From Porphyrobacter sp. SLTP (GTDB lineage Bacteria; Pseudomonadota; Alphaproteobacteria; Sphingomonadales; Sphingomonadaceae), in the NCBI RefSeq assembly GCF_009905735.1, contig NZ_JAAALE010000003.1, positions 124,001 through 188,000 of the forward strand: 64,000 nt of DNA, written 5' to 3'. Both the position numbers and the translations under genes were made by a program. A model generated the notes under the pieces. The model did not search any database. It had not been told where the DNA came from and saw nothing but the letters and a program-made list of their open reading frames with translations. Numbering within the stretch: the first letter of the stretch is position 1; each line of letters begins with the position of its first letter. Shown piece by piece: positions 8,180 to 17,712 of this stretch.

Positions 8180-8841
8180 TGGGGCCGCCTGTTATGCGAT
8201 CTTCTTTCTCACCCCGCTCCGCCCTGATGGCCCTCGCTACCAGTCTTGTCACCGCCGTCAGTCTGGCTGGCGGTGCGGCCCTGGTTCAGGCTGCGACGCC
8301 CGCTAGCTTGCGGGTGCAAGTGGTTGATGAGGCAGGCTTGCCTGTGCGCGATGCGGTGGTCGAGCTACACAGCGCCAAAGGCGTGCCTGGGCCAATCCGC
8401 TTCGCTTGGAAAATGGGCATCGCGCAGAAGAATCAGCAATTCACTCCCGGCACATTGGTGGTCGCCAAGGGCAGCACAGTGGCCTTTCCGAATCTCGATA
8501 ATGTTCGCCACTCGATCTACAGCTTCTCCAAGCCCGCCCGGTTCGAGATTGATCTTTACGGCCGCGACCAGACTCGCACCCAGAGCTTCCCTATCACCGG
8601 CAGCGTCAAGCTGGGCTGCAACATCCACGATCAGATGCGCGGCTATATCCGCGTGACCGACACGCCCTATGCGGCGAAAACTGATCACAACGGCTATGTC
8701 ACGCTGTCCGGCATGGCGAGCGGCCCGGCTAGGCTGACCATTTGGCATCCGCAACTGCGCTCACCCACGGGGGAGAGCAAGTCGGCGATTACCATCACCG
8801 GAGGTGCGCAGAGCCAGAAGCTCAAGGTGGCGGTGCGATGA
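8179..8841 (+). CDS. Periplasmic cupredoxin-like protein (methylamine utilisation-type annotation)
   Basis: 220 residues with a signal peptide cleaved near VQAA (residue 39). A plastocyanin-like fold is indicated by the type 1 copper set: His111 (NVRHSIYSF), Cys147 and His150 (LGCNIHDQM) and Met153. Proteins of this architecture are often labelled methylamine utilisation protein, but nothing here shows methylamine metabolism. The likely role is binding copper and moving electrons in the periplasm. An alternative ATG exists at 8194. The stop overlaps the start of the GGDEF-EAL gene (ATGA), so the two are translationally coupled, which suggests the cupredoxin feeds a redox signal to that membrane protein. 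Confidence 0.82.
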   Translation: MGPPVMRSSFSPRSALMALATSLVTAVSLAGGAALVQAATPASLRVQVVDEAGLPVRDAVVELHSAKGVPGPIRFAWKMGIAQKNQQFTPGTLVVAKGSTVAFPNLDNVRHSIYSFSKPARFEIDLYGRDQTRTQSFPITGSVKLGCNIHDQMRGYIRVTDTPYAAKTDHNGYVTLSGMASGPARLTIWHPQLRSPTGESKSAITITGGAQSQKLKVAVR

Positions 8842-11156
8842 GCAGGGCACAGGACATGCTCGCGCGACTGACGACCTTGTGCTTCGGCACCTTAAGCACG
8901 CGCATTGCGCTGCTCTACGCGGCGCTCTTTGCGCTGGTGTTGGGACTGGTCGTTACGCTGGCGGTGGGCGCCCTGGCGCGCTTCGGCGAGGCGAGTGCGG
9001 CGCGTGACCTTGCTGCCAATGCCCGCGTGTTCGACGAAATCCTTGCCGCGCGCGCTCGCCAGATGGGCGACCAGGCCAATGTCCTCGCACATGATTTTGG
9101 CTTCCGCGAGGCGGTGGCGACCGGCGATGCGCCGACTATCGCCAGCGCGCTGACCAGTCTCGAAAGCCGGGTGCGCAGCGACATGGCATTCGTCCTGACA
9201 CTCGAAGGCGAGGTGCTCGCCGCCGATGCAACCGGCGTGCCTGCGCCCGAGACGCTGTGGACGCAGCTCGACAAGGGCGGCAAGCGCGGGATCATCCGGT
9301 CAGAGCAGGGCTTTGCGCTCGCCGCCGCCGCGCCGGTCGAAGCGCCCGATCTGATTGGCTGGCTGGTTATCGCCCAGCCGCTTGACCGTGATGAGCTTGA
9401 CCGGCTGGTCGAACTGGCGCCGATTTCTGTCGAAGCCTCGGTGGTCGATGCCGCGCGCCAGCCCGCTTGGCTGCGCGAGGCCAGCGCCGATGCGGTGTTC
9501 GAGCGCGAGGAACAAAGCCGCTTCCTCTACCACGTTTCCGATCTTGCCGTGCTGCAAGATGGCATCGCCCCGCGGCTGGTTCTGCGCCACTCGCTGGCGG
9601 AATCGCTTGCGGCCTACGCCAGTCTCAAGGCGTGGCTGATCATTCTGGCGAGCGGCGGGATCGTGCTGGTGCTGGGCTTGAGCTGGAAGGTCGCCCGCAG
9701 CGTGACCGAGCCGCTCCAGCAGCTGGATGAGGCGACCCGCCTGATCGGCGAAGGCCGCGAAGTCAGCCTCAAGGTCGAGACCGATGACGAAATCGGGCGA
9801 CTGGCAGAGAGCTTCAACCAGATGGTCGCCGCGATCGAGGAGCGGGAGCGCCAGATCATCCATGTCGGCCTGCATGACGGCCTGACTGGCCTTCCCAACC
9901 GCAAGCTGTTCACCGAACAGCTCGCCAACACCCTGTCGCGTCGCCGGGTGGGGGAGCAGGTGATGGTCGCCTATGTCGACCTTGATGACTTCAAGATGGT
10001 CAACGACACGCTCGGCCATCCGGCGGGCGATGCCTTGCTGCGGATCATTGCTGATCAACTGCGCGAAGACTTGCCTGATGCGCTGCTTGCGCGACTGGGG
10101 GGCGATGAATTTGCGATCCTGATCGACGGGATCGACGACAAGGCGAGCCTTGGCAATATTGCCGATGCCTTGCAGCGCTGCTTTGACCGGCCGCTGTCGA
10201 TCAACGACCAGCAGGTCTCCTGCGGAGCCAGCATCGGGATCGCAATGGCGCCCGGTGATGGCGAGGACGGCAACACGCTAATGAAGAACGCTGACCTCGC
10301 GCTCTACCGCGCCAAGCACGAGGGTAAGTCGACCTACCACTTCTTCGAGCCCGCCTTGGATGAAGCCGCAAGACAGCGCCGCCAGTTGGAGCTCGACCTG
10401 CGCGCCGCGATCAAGGAGGGCGGGTTCGAGCTCAATTTCCAGCCGCTCTACAGCCTCGCCGAACGCCGCCTGACCGGGTTCGAGGCGCTAATCCGCTGGA
10501 ACCATCCCACGCGCGGGCGCGTCAATCCGGCCGAGTTCATTCCGCTGGCCGAAGAAACCGGCCTGATCATCCCGATCGGCGAATGGGTGCTGCGCGAGGC
10601 TTGCCATCAGGCGAGCATTTGGCCAGCCGACGTCTCCGTCGCGGTCAATGTGTCTCCCAAGCAGTTCGCCGCAACCGGCATTGCCAGCACCGTGCTGTCC
10701 GCCCTGTCAGCCAGCGGGTTGCCGCCGCAGCGGCTGGAGCTGGAGATCACCGAAAGCATCTTCATCGCCGATGTCGATGCGACGCTGGCGACGCTGCATT
10801 CCTTGCGCAATCTGGGCGTAAAGATCGCGCTCGACGATTTCGGGACGGGCTATTCCTCGCTGAGCTATCTGCGCTCCTTCCCGTTCGACAAGGTCAAGAT
10901 CGACAAGAGCTTCGTTGAAGATCTGGGCACCAGCAGCAACGGCCACGCGATGATCCGGGCGATCACCACGCTGGCGAATGCGCTGGGGATGGAGACGCTG
11001 GCGGAAGGCGTGGAGGATATCGCGCAATACGAAGTGCTCGAACGCGAGGGTTGCCAGAACATTCAGGGCTACCTGTTCTCGCGGCCGGTGGCGGCCAATG
11101 CGGTCGCCGGGTTGCTGCGCGACGGGGCAGGGTATCAGCGCCAATTGCAGGCATGA
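8838..11156 (+). CDS. Membrane-bound GGDEF-EAL cyclic di-GMP protein with HAMP
   Basis: 772 residues from the ATG at 8838, which overlaps the upstream stop codon as ATGA; a longer in-frame start at 8742 lies inside the cupredoxin gene and is rejected. Order: membrane helix at about 20-45, periplasmic sensing domain to about 265, second membrane helix, HAMP, GGDEF domain with intact GGDEF at 421-425, and EAL domain with EAL at 549-551 (FEALIRWNHP) and DDFGTGYSSLSYL. The RxxD inhibitory site before GGDEF is not present. Both catalytic motifs look intact, so synthesis, hydrolysis or both are possible. The translationally coupled cupredoxin gene suggests periplasmic redox or copper input. Confidence 0.92.
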   Translation: MSRAQDMLARLTTLCFGTLSTRIALLYAALFALVLGLVVTLAVGALARFGEASAARDLAANARVFDEILAARARQMGDQANVLAHDFGFREAVATGDAPTIASALTSLESRVRSDMAFVLTLEGEVLAADATGVPAPETLWTQLDKGGKRGIIRSEQGFALAAAAPVEAPDLIGWLVIAQPLDRDELDRLVELAPISVEASVVDAARQPAWLREASADAVFEREEQSRFLYHVSDLAVLQDGIAPRLVLRHSLAESLAAYASLKAWLIILASGGIVLVLGLSWKVARSVTEPLQQLDEATRLIGEGREVSLKVETDDEIGRLAESFNQMVAAIEERERQIIHVGLHDGLTGLPNRKLFTEQLANTLSRRRVGEQVMVAYVDLDDFKMVNDTLGHPAGDALLRIIADQLREDLPDALLARLGGDEFAILIDGIDDKASLGNIADALQRCFDRPLSINDQQVSCGASIGIAMAPGDGEDGNTLMKNADLALYRAKHEGKSTYHFFEPALDEAARQRRQLELDLRAAIKEGGFELNFQPLYSLAERRLTGFEALIRWNHPTRGRVNPAEFIPLAEETGLIIPIGEWVLREACHQASIWPADVSVAVNVSPKQFAATGIASTVLSALSASGLPPQRLELEITESIFIADVDATLATLHSLRNLGVKIALDDFGTGYSSLSYLRSFPFDKVKIDKSFVEDLGTSSNGHAMIRAITTLANALGMETLAEGVEDIAQYEVLEREGCQNIQGYLFSRPVAANAVAGLLRDGAGYQRQLQA

Positions 11157-11345
11157 GAGCGCAGCAGGTCGGGTCCGTCGCCCGGGATCACGCAGCCAGC
11201 TTGGCCCGGTAACCGGTTCAACTCTCGGCGCCACCCCAATCAGCGAGCGTAGACGGCCCGTCCAGTCCAGCAGGCAAGTCGCCGCCTGATCAGGAGCTTC
11301 TGTTCCCTTCGTGCATCGTCAAGGCGTTGAGCCAGTTGCGAAGGG

Positions 11346-14300
11346 TCACCTCTGCGGAAGCGGTGAGACGTCGCCTCCCGGCGTGCCGAGCCCCGGCAAG
11401 GGCTGCGGCACCAGCGCCGGCATGGGTTCACGCGCGATCTTTTCCTTCAGAAGAGAAACGGCGGCGCTCAATTGCGCATCTTCACCCTTGAAGCTCGCAG
11501 CAGGCGGATTGTCGATCTCGTAATCCGGCGCGATGCCGTAGCCCTCAACGATCCAGCGCCCGTCGAGACTATATTGCGGGTTTTCGGCGATCCGCACCCC
11601 ACCATTGTCGGCAAGGCGGTTGCGATCCGACAGCCAGATGCCCGCTCCGGCCGTGCGCTGTCCGATCAGCGGGGCGAGCCCCAGCGCCTTGACCGCGCCC
11701 GCAAAGGTCTCGCCGTCCGAATAGGTGCGCTCGTCGATCAGCACGGCGACATGGCCGCGATAAGCGTTCTGCATGTTCGTGGTGGGGATGCCGGTGCCGT
11801 CGGGCCGTGCCCAGAATGCCCAGGCACGGCGCATCAGCATGTCCACCACGATGCTGTCGATGTTCCCACCGTTGTTGTTTCGCACGTCGATGATCAGCCC
11901 CTGCTTGCCGAGCTGCGGAAACCAGTCGCGCGCGAAGCTGGCAACATCGTCCGAACCCATGGCGCGCAAGCTGACATAACCGATCTGTCCATCGGATAGC
12001 TCCGCTGTGGCAGCGCGCTTGAGCTCGACATGATCGAGGTAGCTGGCGGTCTGGATGCCCTGTAGCGTCATCGGTTCGACGATGGTGCTGAAAGTGCGCG
12101 TGCCGCGGGAAAGGTCGAGCCGCACCTGCTGCCCGGCCTTGCCCGATAGCGCGAGTTGCAGGTCGGCGACCGAAGCGACCGGACGGCCATCGACCAAGCG
12201 GATCACGTCACCTTCGCGCACGTCGACGCCAGGACGGCGCAACGTCGGTCGGAGAGAGACGAGATCGTCCTCGGAGCGAAGGATCCGGTCGATGCGGAGG
12301 CCCTGTGCGACCGGGGTGTAGCTTGCGCCGAGGAACGCCATCTCGGGATTCTCGCTGTCGCCTGGCAGGTCCCCGGCGCGCACCTGGCTGTGGAGGATGC
12401 CGAGCTGAGCGGCCATCAACCCGAGGATGGAGTTGAGTTCCGCCCGGTGGCCGATCCGATCGAGCATCGGTTCATGGGCGGCACGCACCGCGTTCCAGTT
12501 GACCCCGCGAAGCTCCGGATCATAGGCAAAGTCGCGGTGCATCCGCCAGGCATCGACGAACATCTGCCGCCATTCGGCCTTGGGATCGACGATCAGCCGC
12601 CAGTCGTCGAGCCTTAGCAGGTGCGGCGCGAGCTTTTCGGGCATCTTGGCCTCGGCAGGAACCAGTGCCAGCGCCGGCTTGGCCGGAGAACCGGAGGCGA
12701 CCATCGCGGTCTTGCCGTCAGCAGCGAGCGCGAAGTCGAGCGCGCCCTTGGCGAAGACCTCCTCCTTCGCATCGCTCTTGTCGATGGCAATCGCGACCAC
12801 GTCCTCACCGCGGCGGGTGTAGAGGAACTTCTCGTTGGCGAAGAGTTGCCCGCCGACACCGGGCTTGGCGGGAACCTTGTAGAGGCGCTCGGCAATTCCG
12901 GCGAGAATCATGGTAACGGGCTTTTCGGCCGTCTTCGCCTTCTCGTCCTTGTCCTTGCCCTTATCGGCCACCGCCTCGACCGCTTCGGCCTCGCGCTTCT
13001 CGCGATCCTCGTCGCTCATCGTGAGCTCGTTGTCCTCACGGAAGCGGAACTTCGCTTTGGGGTCGAGCTGGAGGGCATAGATCTCGCCGCGGTCGGGGAA
13101 GGCGACGCCCATGTTGCGGTCGCCCCACGGGCTGCCGGGCGTGGGTTCGAAGTTGCGGTCCGACAGGAAATAGAGCCACGCCCCGTCATGCGCGAAGGCC
13201 GGGGCGTAATCGTTGTACTTGCCAGAGGTCGCCTTGACCCGCTCGCCGGTCGCGAGGTTCTGGATGTAAAGGTCCGAAGTGTTGCCGCCGTTTGCGGAGG
13301 ATGTCTCGGCATAGGCGATCATTTTGCCGTCGGGCGAGAAGGCGAGATCGCGGAATGGAGCATCGTCGCCGGTGGCGTTCTTTGCCAGCAGGGTGACGCG
13401 TCCGGTCGCGACATCGACCTTCTGGAGCCGCGCAAGCTTGTCCCAGACCACCAACGTCTTCCCGTCGGGCGCCACCGCGAAGGACCAGATATGCGCGTCA
13501 TAACCCTTTGTGATGGCAACCGGCGCGCCGGTCCCGTCGGCTGCCATCGCGAAGATATCGCCGCGATCCCCCTGGTCGAGGATCATGAAGGCCTTGCCGT
13601 CCTTCGGTCCCAGCACCGCCTGCCGGGCGCGCGACTCCATCGGGACAGCGAATTCGACACGGCGCAGCTGCTTGGGCGCAGCGAGCGCGACCCGTCCGCG
13701 CGCGGTGACCGCGACCGTCTCACCAGAGGGCGAGATGCGCGCCGCCTCAAGCTGCTTGAGCGGTTCGCCAAGCGCGCGGGCGCGCGTCTGCTCGCGGTCG
13801 GTGACGAGGTCGATGGAAAGCTTGCGGACCGCACCGGTCGCCAGCGAGACGACGTGCAGGTCGGCACCGTTCTGAAGGAAGGCTTCGTTGCCGTCGATGC
13901 TTGCCTGAAGCACCGGGAAGAGCAGGTCGGGCGAAACCTGCCGGACATCGCTGCCGTCCTCGGCAGCCGACCACAAGGCGTCCTTGCCGCTCTTGTCGGA
14001 CAGAAACCAGATGCGCCCGCCCGATGCCATCGGTTGTCGGATCGGCGCGCCGAAATCAGCGAGCAGGCGCTCGGCCTCGGCGTCCGAATTCATCGTCCAG
14101 CGCCACAATTGCTCCATCCCGCCCCCGCGATAGAGCACCGCATTGTCGCGGGCGCGGGCATAGAGGCCACGGCGGGAGAAAAACAGCGTGCGCCCGTCTC
14201 TGCCGAAGGTCGCACCGGTGGCGCGCCAAAGCGGGATCGGTGTCGCCTCCCCGCCTTGCGGCGAGACGGTGTAGAGAATCTCGCCCTGTCCACCGCCCGC

Positions 14301-14675
14301 AAGACGTGAGGCGAAGATCACGCGGCCATCGGGTGTCCAGCCGACGGTCTGCACGAAGCCGCCCTCGAAAGTCAGGCGCCGCGGTGTGCCGCCAGCGACG
14401 GGCATGACATAGACATCGCGTTCGCTGTCATAGCTCGCACTGAAGGCGACCATCGTGCCGTCGGGCGAGATATGGACTTCGCTCTCCTCGGCGGGGTGGT
14501 TGGTCAGGCGCACAGCCGTTCCGCCGCCGCGTCCGGTGCGCCACAAGTCGCCCTCGCTCGCGAAGACCAGCACGTCGCCGCGGGCGGCCGGGAATTGGTA
14601 GAAGCCTTCTTCGGCTGCCGCAGGCACCACAGCCAGAGCGCACACGCCCGCGATCAACGCCCCGAATAGTCTCAT
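11346..14675 (-). CDS. Tricorn-like S41 family protease with N-terminal beta-propeller and PDZ domain
   Basis: 1109 residues from the ATG at 14675, giving a signal peptide (MRLFGALIAGVCALAVVPAAA). The first 550-600 residues hold repeated PD40/WD-like blades (such as EVHISPDGTMVAFSA, DLAFSPDGKMIAYAE). A charged linker follows, then a tricorn core-like region, a PDZ domain (VREGDVIRLVDGRPVASVADLQ) and an S41 catalytic domain. Candidate catalytic residues are His762 (ILHSQV) and nucleophile Ser986 (ERTYSDGETFAG), with DVRNNNGGNIDS between them. It is probably a periplasmic peptidase of the tricorn/TRI family. Whether it forms the giant tricorn assembly is unknown. It appears monocistronic. Confidence 0.88.
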   Translation of the reverse strand: MRLFGALIAGVCALAVVPAAAEEGFYQFPAARGDVLVFASEGDLWRTGRGGGTAVRLTNHPAEESEVHISPDGTMVAFSASYDSERDVYVMPVAGGTPRRLTFEGGFVQTVGWTPDGRVIFASRLAGGGQGEILYTVSPQGGEATPIPLWRATGATFGRDGRTLFFSRRGLYARARDNAVLYRGGGMEQLWRWTMNSDAEAERLLADFGAPIRQPMASGGRIWFLSDKSGKDALWSAAEDGSDVRQVSPDLLFPVLQASIDGNEAFLQNGADLHVVSLATGAVRKLSIDLVTDREQTRARALGEPLKQLEAARISPSGETVAVTARGRVALAAPKQLRRVEFAVPMESRARQAVLGPKDGKAFMILDQGDRGDIFAMAADGTGAPVAITKGYDAHIWSFAVAPDGKTLVVWDKLARLQKVDVATGRVTLLAKNATGDDAPFRDLAFSPDGKMIAYAETSSANGGNTSDLYIQNLATGERVKATSGKYNDYAPAFAHDGAWLYFLSDRNFEPTPGSPWGDRNMGVAFPDRGEIYALQLDPKAKFRFREDNELTMSDEDREKREAEAVEAVADKGKDKDEKAKTAEKPVTMILAGIAERLYKVPAKPGVGGQLFANEKFLYTRRGEDVVAIAIDKSDAKEEVFAKGALDFALAADGKTAMVASGSPAKPALALVPAEAKMPEKLAPHLLRLDDWRLIVDPKAEWRQMFVDAWRMHRDFAYDPELRGVNWNAVRAAHEPMLDRIGHRAELNSILGLMAAQLGILHSQVRAGDLPGDSENPEMAFLGASYTPVAQGLRIDRILRSEDDLVSLRPTLRRPGVDVREGDVIRLVDGRPVASVADLQLALSGKAGQQVRLDLSRGTRTFSTIVEPMTLQGIQTASYLDHVELKRAATAELSDGQIGYVSLRAMGSDDVASFARDWFPQLGKQGLIIDVRNNNGGNIDSIVVDMLMRRAWAFWARPDGTGIPTTNMQNAYRGHVAVLIDERTYSDGETFAGAVKALGLAPLIGQRTAGAGIWLSDRNRLADNGGVRIAENPQYSLDGRWIVEGYGIAPDYEIDNPPAASFKGEDAQLSAAVSLLKEKIAREPMPALVPQPLPGLGTPGGDVSPLPQR

Positions 14676-14937
14676 TGTGTATGTCCCCTGCGTCCCATGC
14701 GCGCCCATTGCCGATCACATCGTGTGCCAGCCCAGGCGCTGCGGCGCTAGATAGTCAATGCTCTGCCTGAAGCTTGATTCATCCAGTTATCGGCAACTGG
14801 CCTATCCGGCCCGATGATCGGCAAGCGATGGCCTATAGCACGAAGCGTTGATGTGAGCGGATTGCTACCGACCCCATGTCGCTCATTCCGGTGAGCGGCA
14901 CTCATGATGCACTGTGTCGGCCAAGGCCCCTCAGCGA

Positions 14938-15594
14938 CTAGCTTCCGAATGCCTGCCGGATGGCTTCGCTGCGGGAATTGACCTCAAGCTTGCGGTAGAT
15001 CGCCTTGACGTGGGTGCCGACGGTGTGGGGCGAAATGTCGAGCGCCCGTGCGGCTTCCTTGTAGCTCTTGCCTTCGGCAAAGGCGCGCAGAAGTTCGGTT
15101 TCGCGCTGGGTCAGGCGATCGTCGCTTGCGCCTGTCACCGGTTCGCGCGGCGGCGAGGTGGGCGCGCGGAGGAGATCGAGCAGATAGACCGCTGCTGCCG
15201 GGCTGACTGGCGCGCCGCCCTCCAGCGTGATCGCGATGCCATCAAGGATCTGCGCCGGCGAGCTGTCCTTGAGCAGGTAGCCATCTGCCCCGGCGGCCAG
15301 CGCTCTCACCACCGTCTCGCGGTCGCCGAAGGAACTGATGATCAGCACCTTGGCGCTGCATCCCTGCTTGATGTCGGGGACAAGGTCATAGCCATTGCCG
15401 TCAGGCAGACCGATATCCATCAGGAACAGATCGGGCTGGAGCGCAATCAGGCCGCGCGCCGTTGCGAGATCGGGGGCCATTGCCACCACGTCATAGCCTT
15501 CGGCCTGCGCCATGATCTGCATGAAATAGCGGCGCACGGCAGGCTCGTCCTCGACGATCGCGATGCGGACGGGGGCGGATGGGGTGGCTACCAT
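14938..15594 (-). CDS. NarL/LuxR-type response regulator
   Basis: 218 residues from the ATG at 15594. Receiver domain at about 9-125 with acidic pair IVEDEP, phosphoacceptor Asp60 (FLMDIGLPDGNGY) and Lys in YLLKDSS. The C-terminal LuxR helix-turn-helix (LTQRETELLRAFAEGKSYKEAARALDISPHTVGTHVKAIYRKLEV) covers about 155-218. It lies 52 bp downstream of the HisKA_3 kinase gene on the same strand and is the obvious partner. An inverted repeat in that gap resembles one upstream of the cysteine-module genes near 19.1 kb, so autoregulation and control of those genes is a testable idea. Confidence 0.92.
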   Translation of the reverse strand: MVATPSAPVRIAIVEDEPAVRRYFMQIMAQAEGYDVVAMAPDLATARGLIALQPDLFLMDIGLPDGNGYDLVPDIKQGCSAKVLIISSFGDRETVVRALAAGADGYLLKDSSPAQILDGIAITLEGGAPVSPAAAVYLLDLLRAPTSPPREPVTGASDDRLTQRETELLRAFAEGKSYKEAARALDISPHTVGTHVKAIYRKLEVNSRSEAIRQAFGS

Positions 15595-15624
15595 GTGGCA
15601 ATGATAGCGCGACGACCTGGCGAT

Positions 15625-15661
15625 GCGTATCCCATGAAATGCGCGATTACATGGGATGCGC
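15625..15661. promoter_or_regulatory. Inverted repeat between kinase and regulator genes; candidate operator
   Basis: GCGTATCCCATG (15625-15636) and CATGGGATGCGC (15650-15661) form 12-bp arms with one mismatch around 13 nt. The right arm lies in the last codons of the kinase gene; the left arm is about 30 nt before the regulator start. It shares CATGGGATGC with the repeat at 19143-19193. It could be a binding site for the regulator or an intercistronic RNA hairpin. Confidence 0.5.
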
Positions 15662-17548
15662 GGCAAGCGCGGGCTGGCGCAGGGTCAGCGTGACCCGGGT
15701 GCCTTCGCCACTGGTGGATGTGAGCGCATAGTCTGCCCCCAGCGCCCGCGCGCGGTTCTTCATGTTGGCGAGCCCGCGACCGGCCTCTCCGCTTTGCGCA
15801 CCGCCCTTCCCATTGTCGGCGATGGTGATGGCGACGCCATCCGCCCCGGCTGCGGCCACCTCAACCGCGATCGCGCTGCCGCCCGAATGCCGGAGCGCGT
15901 TGGTGACCGCTTCCTGCATGATGCGAAACACTTGCAACACATCGCGCGGGCCAAGATCGGGTGCTGGGAGTGTCTCGTCCTGTCGCCAATGGAAGGCAAA
16001 GCCCGCAGCCTCAACCCGCGGCTGGATCCGGGCGCGGAAGGTGGCGAGGGCGGATTCGAGCGATTCGCCCACCGAATCCATCGAATCCACCATCAGGCGC
16101 ATTTCGTCGATCACGCCTTGCAGCCCTTCGGCGACCTTGGGCGGATCGGCCTCACCCAACCTTGCGGTCAGCATCATCGTCATCAGCTGGCTGCCAAGCC
16201 CATCATGCAGATCGCGCATGATCCGGCGGCGTTCCTCGTCATGCGCCTGCGCGCGCACCAGCGCCTGTTCGCGCACCGCGGCTTCGACCAGTTCGGCCTC
16301 GCGCTGGGTGACCTTGGCCTGCAACATCGCGTTGAGCGCCCCCTGCGACTGGAACAGCCGGAAATTGTGCGCAAGGAACGCCGCCGTCATCGCCAGCAGC
16401 AGGAAGGGCGCCGCGTTGAGCAGGTTACCTTCGCGCAGACGCCATTCGGGGAACCACTGGGACAGCGCATCTAGCACCAGCGCGGTGGTCAGGACCGTCA
16501 GCATCGCGCTTTCGATCCAGCGGGTCTCCCGCTGGCGCGCAAAGTGCCAGACCAGACGGCCCGCCGCCAGCACGGCAAAGCCCATCAGATACCAGACCCA
16601 CATCGTGGCAGGGCGATCATAGCCTTCGGGCATCGGGACAGCATAGATATGCCATGCGATCACGGCGAGCAGGCCGGCATAGATCGCCATCGCGCCGGCT
16701 TGCAGCCCACGCACCGGCGCCCCCGTCCAGCTGTCGATGAAGCACAGGAGTGCGGTCGGCACGAAGGTGTAGATCGCGAAGAAGGCCACCATCCGCCCCG
16801 CGCCATCCAGCGGCGGGGTGAGCCACAAGGTGTAGACCATATAGGCCACAAAGCCCGCACACAGCGCGCTGAGCCAGGCAGCAAAGCGCCAGTCGTCCGA
16901 CCGGAAGGTCATGATCGCCGCCAGCAGCCCGAGCATCCCCAGCACCGCCGCACAGGGAATGTAGAAATCGCGGATCATGTAGAGGCGCGTGGCGCTGTAA
17001 GCGTCGAGCGCGTCGTAATCGGCGATCAGCGGCGGCAGGATATCAGTGTAGGGAAAGCCATCGCGCACGGTGATGTAGTGCAACTCGTTGATGCCCGTCC
17101 GCAGCACGCCTGCCGGTATGCGGGTCAGGAAGGTGCGCTGCCCATCGTAGGTCACACGGCCGGGCGTGAGGCTCCCTTCCGCAAACAGCGTCGATCCATT
17201 CACCGCGAGCCGGTAGTTGTCGACCTGCAAGGTGGAAATGAGGCCGAGGCCCTCGGCGGGGACTGTGTCCAGCTTGAACTGCATCTTCACGCTGAAGATC
17301 GCTGTATCGCAGCAATGGGTGAAGGGCAGATCGATGGGCTTGTGCGCAGCGGCGGCGGCGGCCGCGAAGCTGGGCGTGTCGAGCCGGGCAATCGACGCAC
17401 CGACAATCTCCGTCTGTACCGGTAGCGACCCGCGGTCAGCCCCGCTCAGCGGCTGGATCACCAGCCAAAAGGCAAGCTGGATCGCAATCAGCGCGGCGAT
17501 GAAGATCGCCAGCTGACGCCATCGAAACCGCAGCAAATTCCCTGTCAC
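15647..17548 (-). CDS. Multi-pass membrane sensor histidine kinase (HisKA_3, NarX/DesK class)
   Basis: 633 residues from a GTG at 17548, chosen because a GGGGGGAT ribosome binding site lies a few bases upstream and the protein then opens with a basic stretch and a membrane helix (LAIFIAALIAIQLAFWLVI). A periplasmic domain of about 150 residues follows, then six to seven membrane helices (about 180-395), a coiled linker, HisKA_3 with EERRRIMRDLHDGLGSQL (His448) and a HATPase domain (ADNGKGG, GRGLANMKNRARALGA). The layout resembles 7TM sensors with an extracellular domain. It is divergent from the LprI-like/DUF4424 operon and co-directional with its response regulator. Confidence 0.9.
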   Translation of the reverse strand: MTGNLLRFRWRQLAIFIAALIAIQLAFWLVIQPLSGADRGSLPVQTEIVGASIARLDTPSFAAAAAAAHKPIDLPFTHCCDTAIFSVKMQFKLDTVPAEGLGLISTLQVDNYRLAVNGSTLFAEGSLTPGRVTYDGQRTFLTRIPAGVLRTGINELHYITVRDGFPYTDILPPLIADYDALDAYSATRLYMIRDFYIPCAAVLGMLGLLAAIMTFRSDDWRFAAWLSALCAGFVAYMVYTLWLTPPLDGAGRMVAFFAIYTFVPTALLCFIDSWTGAPVRGLQAGAMAIYAGLLAVIAWHIYAVPMPEGYDRPATMWVWYLMGFAVLAAGRLVWHFARQRETRWIESAMLTVLTTALVLDALSQWFPEWRLREGNLLNAAPFLLLAMTAAFLAHNFRLFQSQGALNAMLQAKVTQREAELVEAAVREQALVRAQAHDEERRRIMRDLHDGLGSQLMTMMLTARLGEADPPKVAEGLQGVIDEMRLMVDSMDSVGESLESALATFRARIQPRVEAAGFAFHWRQDETLPAPDLGPRDVLQVFRIMQEAVTNALRHSGGSAIAVEVAAAGADGVAITIADNGKGGAQSGEAGRGLANMKNRARALGADYALTSTSGEGTRVTLTLRQPALAAHPM

Positions 17549-17712
17549 ACATCCCCCCGGTTGCGGGCCGTGGTTGCCGCAATCGCACGGGTTTGAAAAG
17601 AGTCGAATTGGGTCGGGGGCCCGCGTTATGGCACCATGAAATAGTCGCTGCCCACGATTGACACACAAGGCTAAGGTCGTTGTTCAGCCATTCCGGCGAG
17701 GGGAGAAGAGCA

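Noticed and set aside
8179..8841. Methylamine metabolism from the cupredoxin gene's usual label
   Set aside because: No methylamine dehydrogenase or other mau genes are present; only a type 1 copper fold is supported.
12621..14309. A 562-codon plus-strand frame inside the tricorn-like protease gene
   Set aside because: Antisense shadow of a well-supported protease with propeller, PDZ and S41 motifs.
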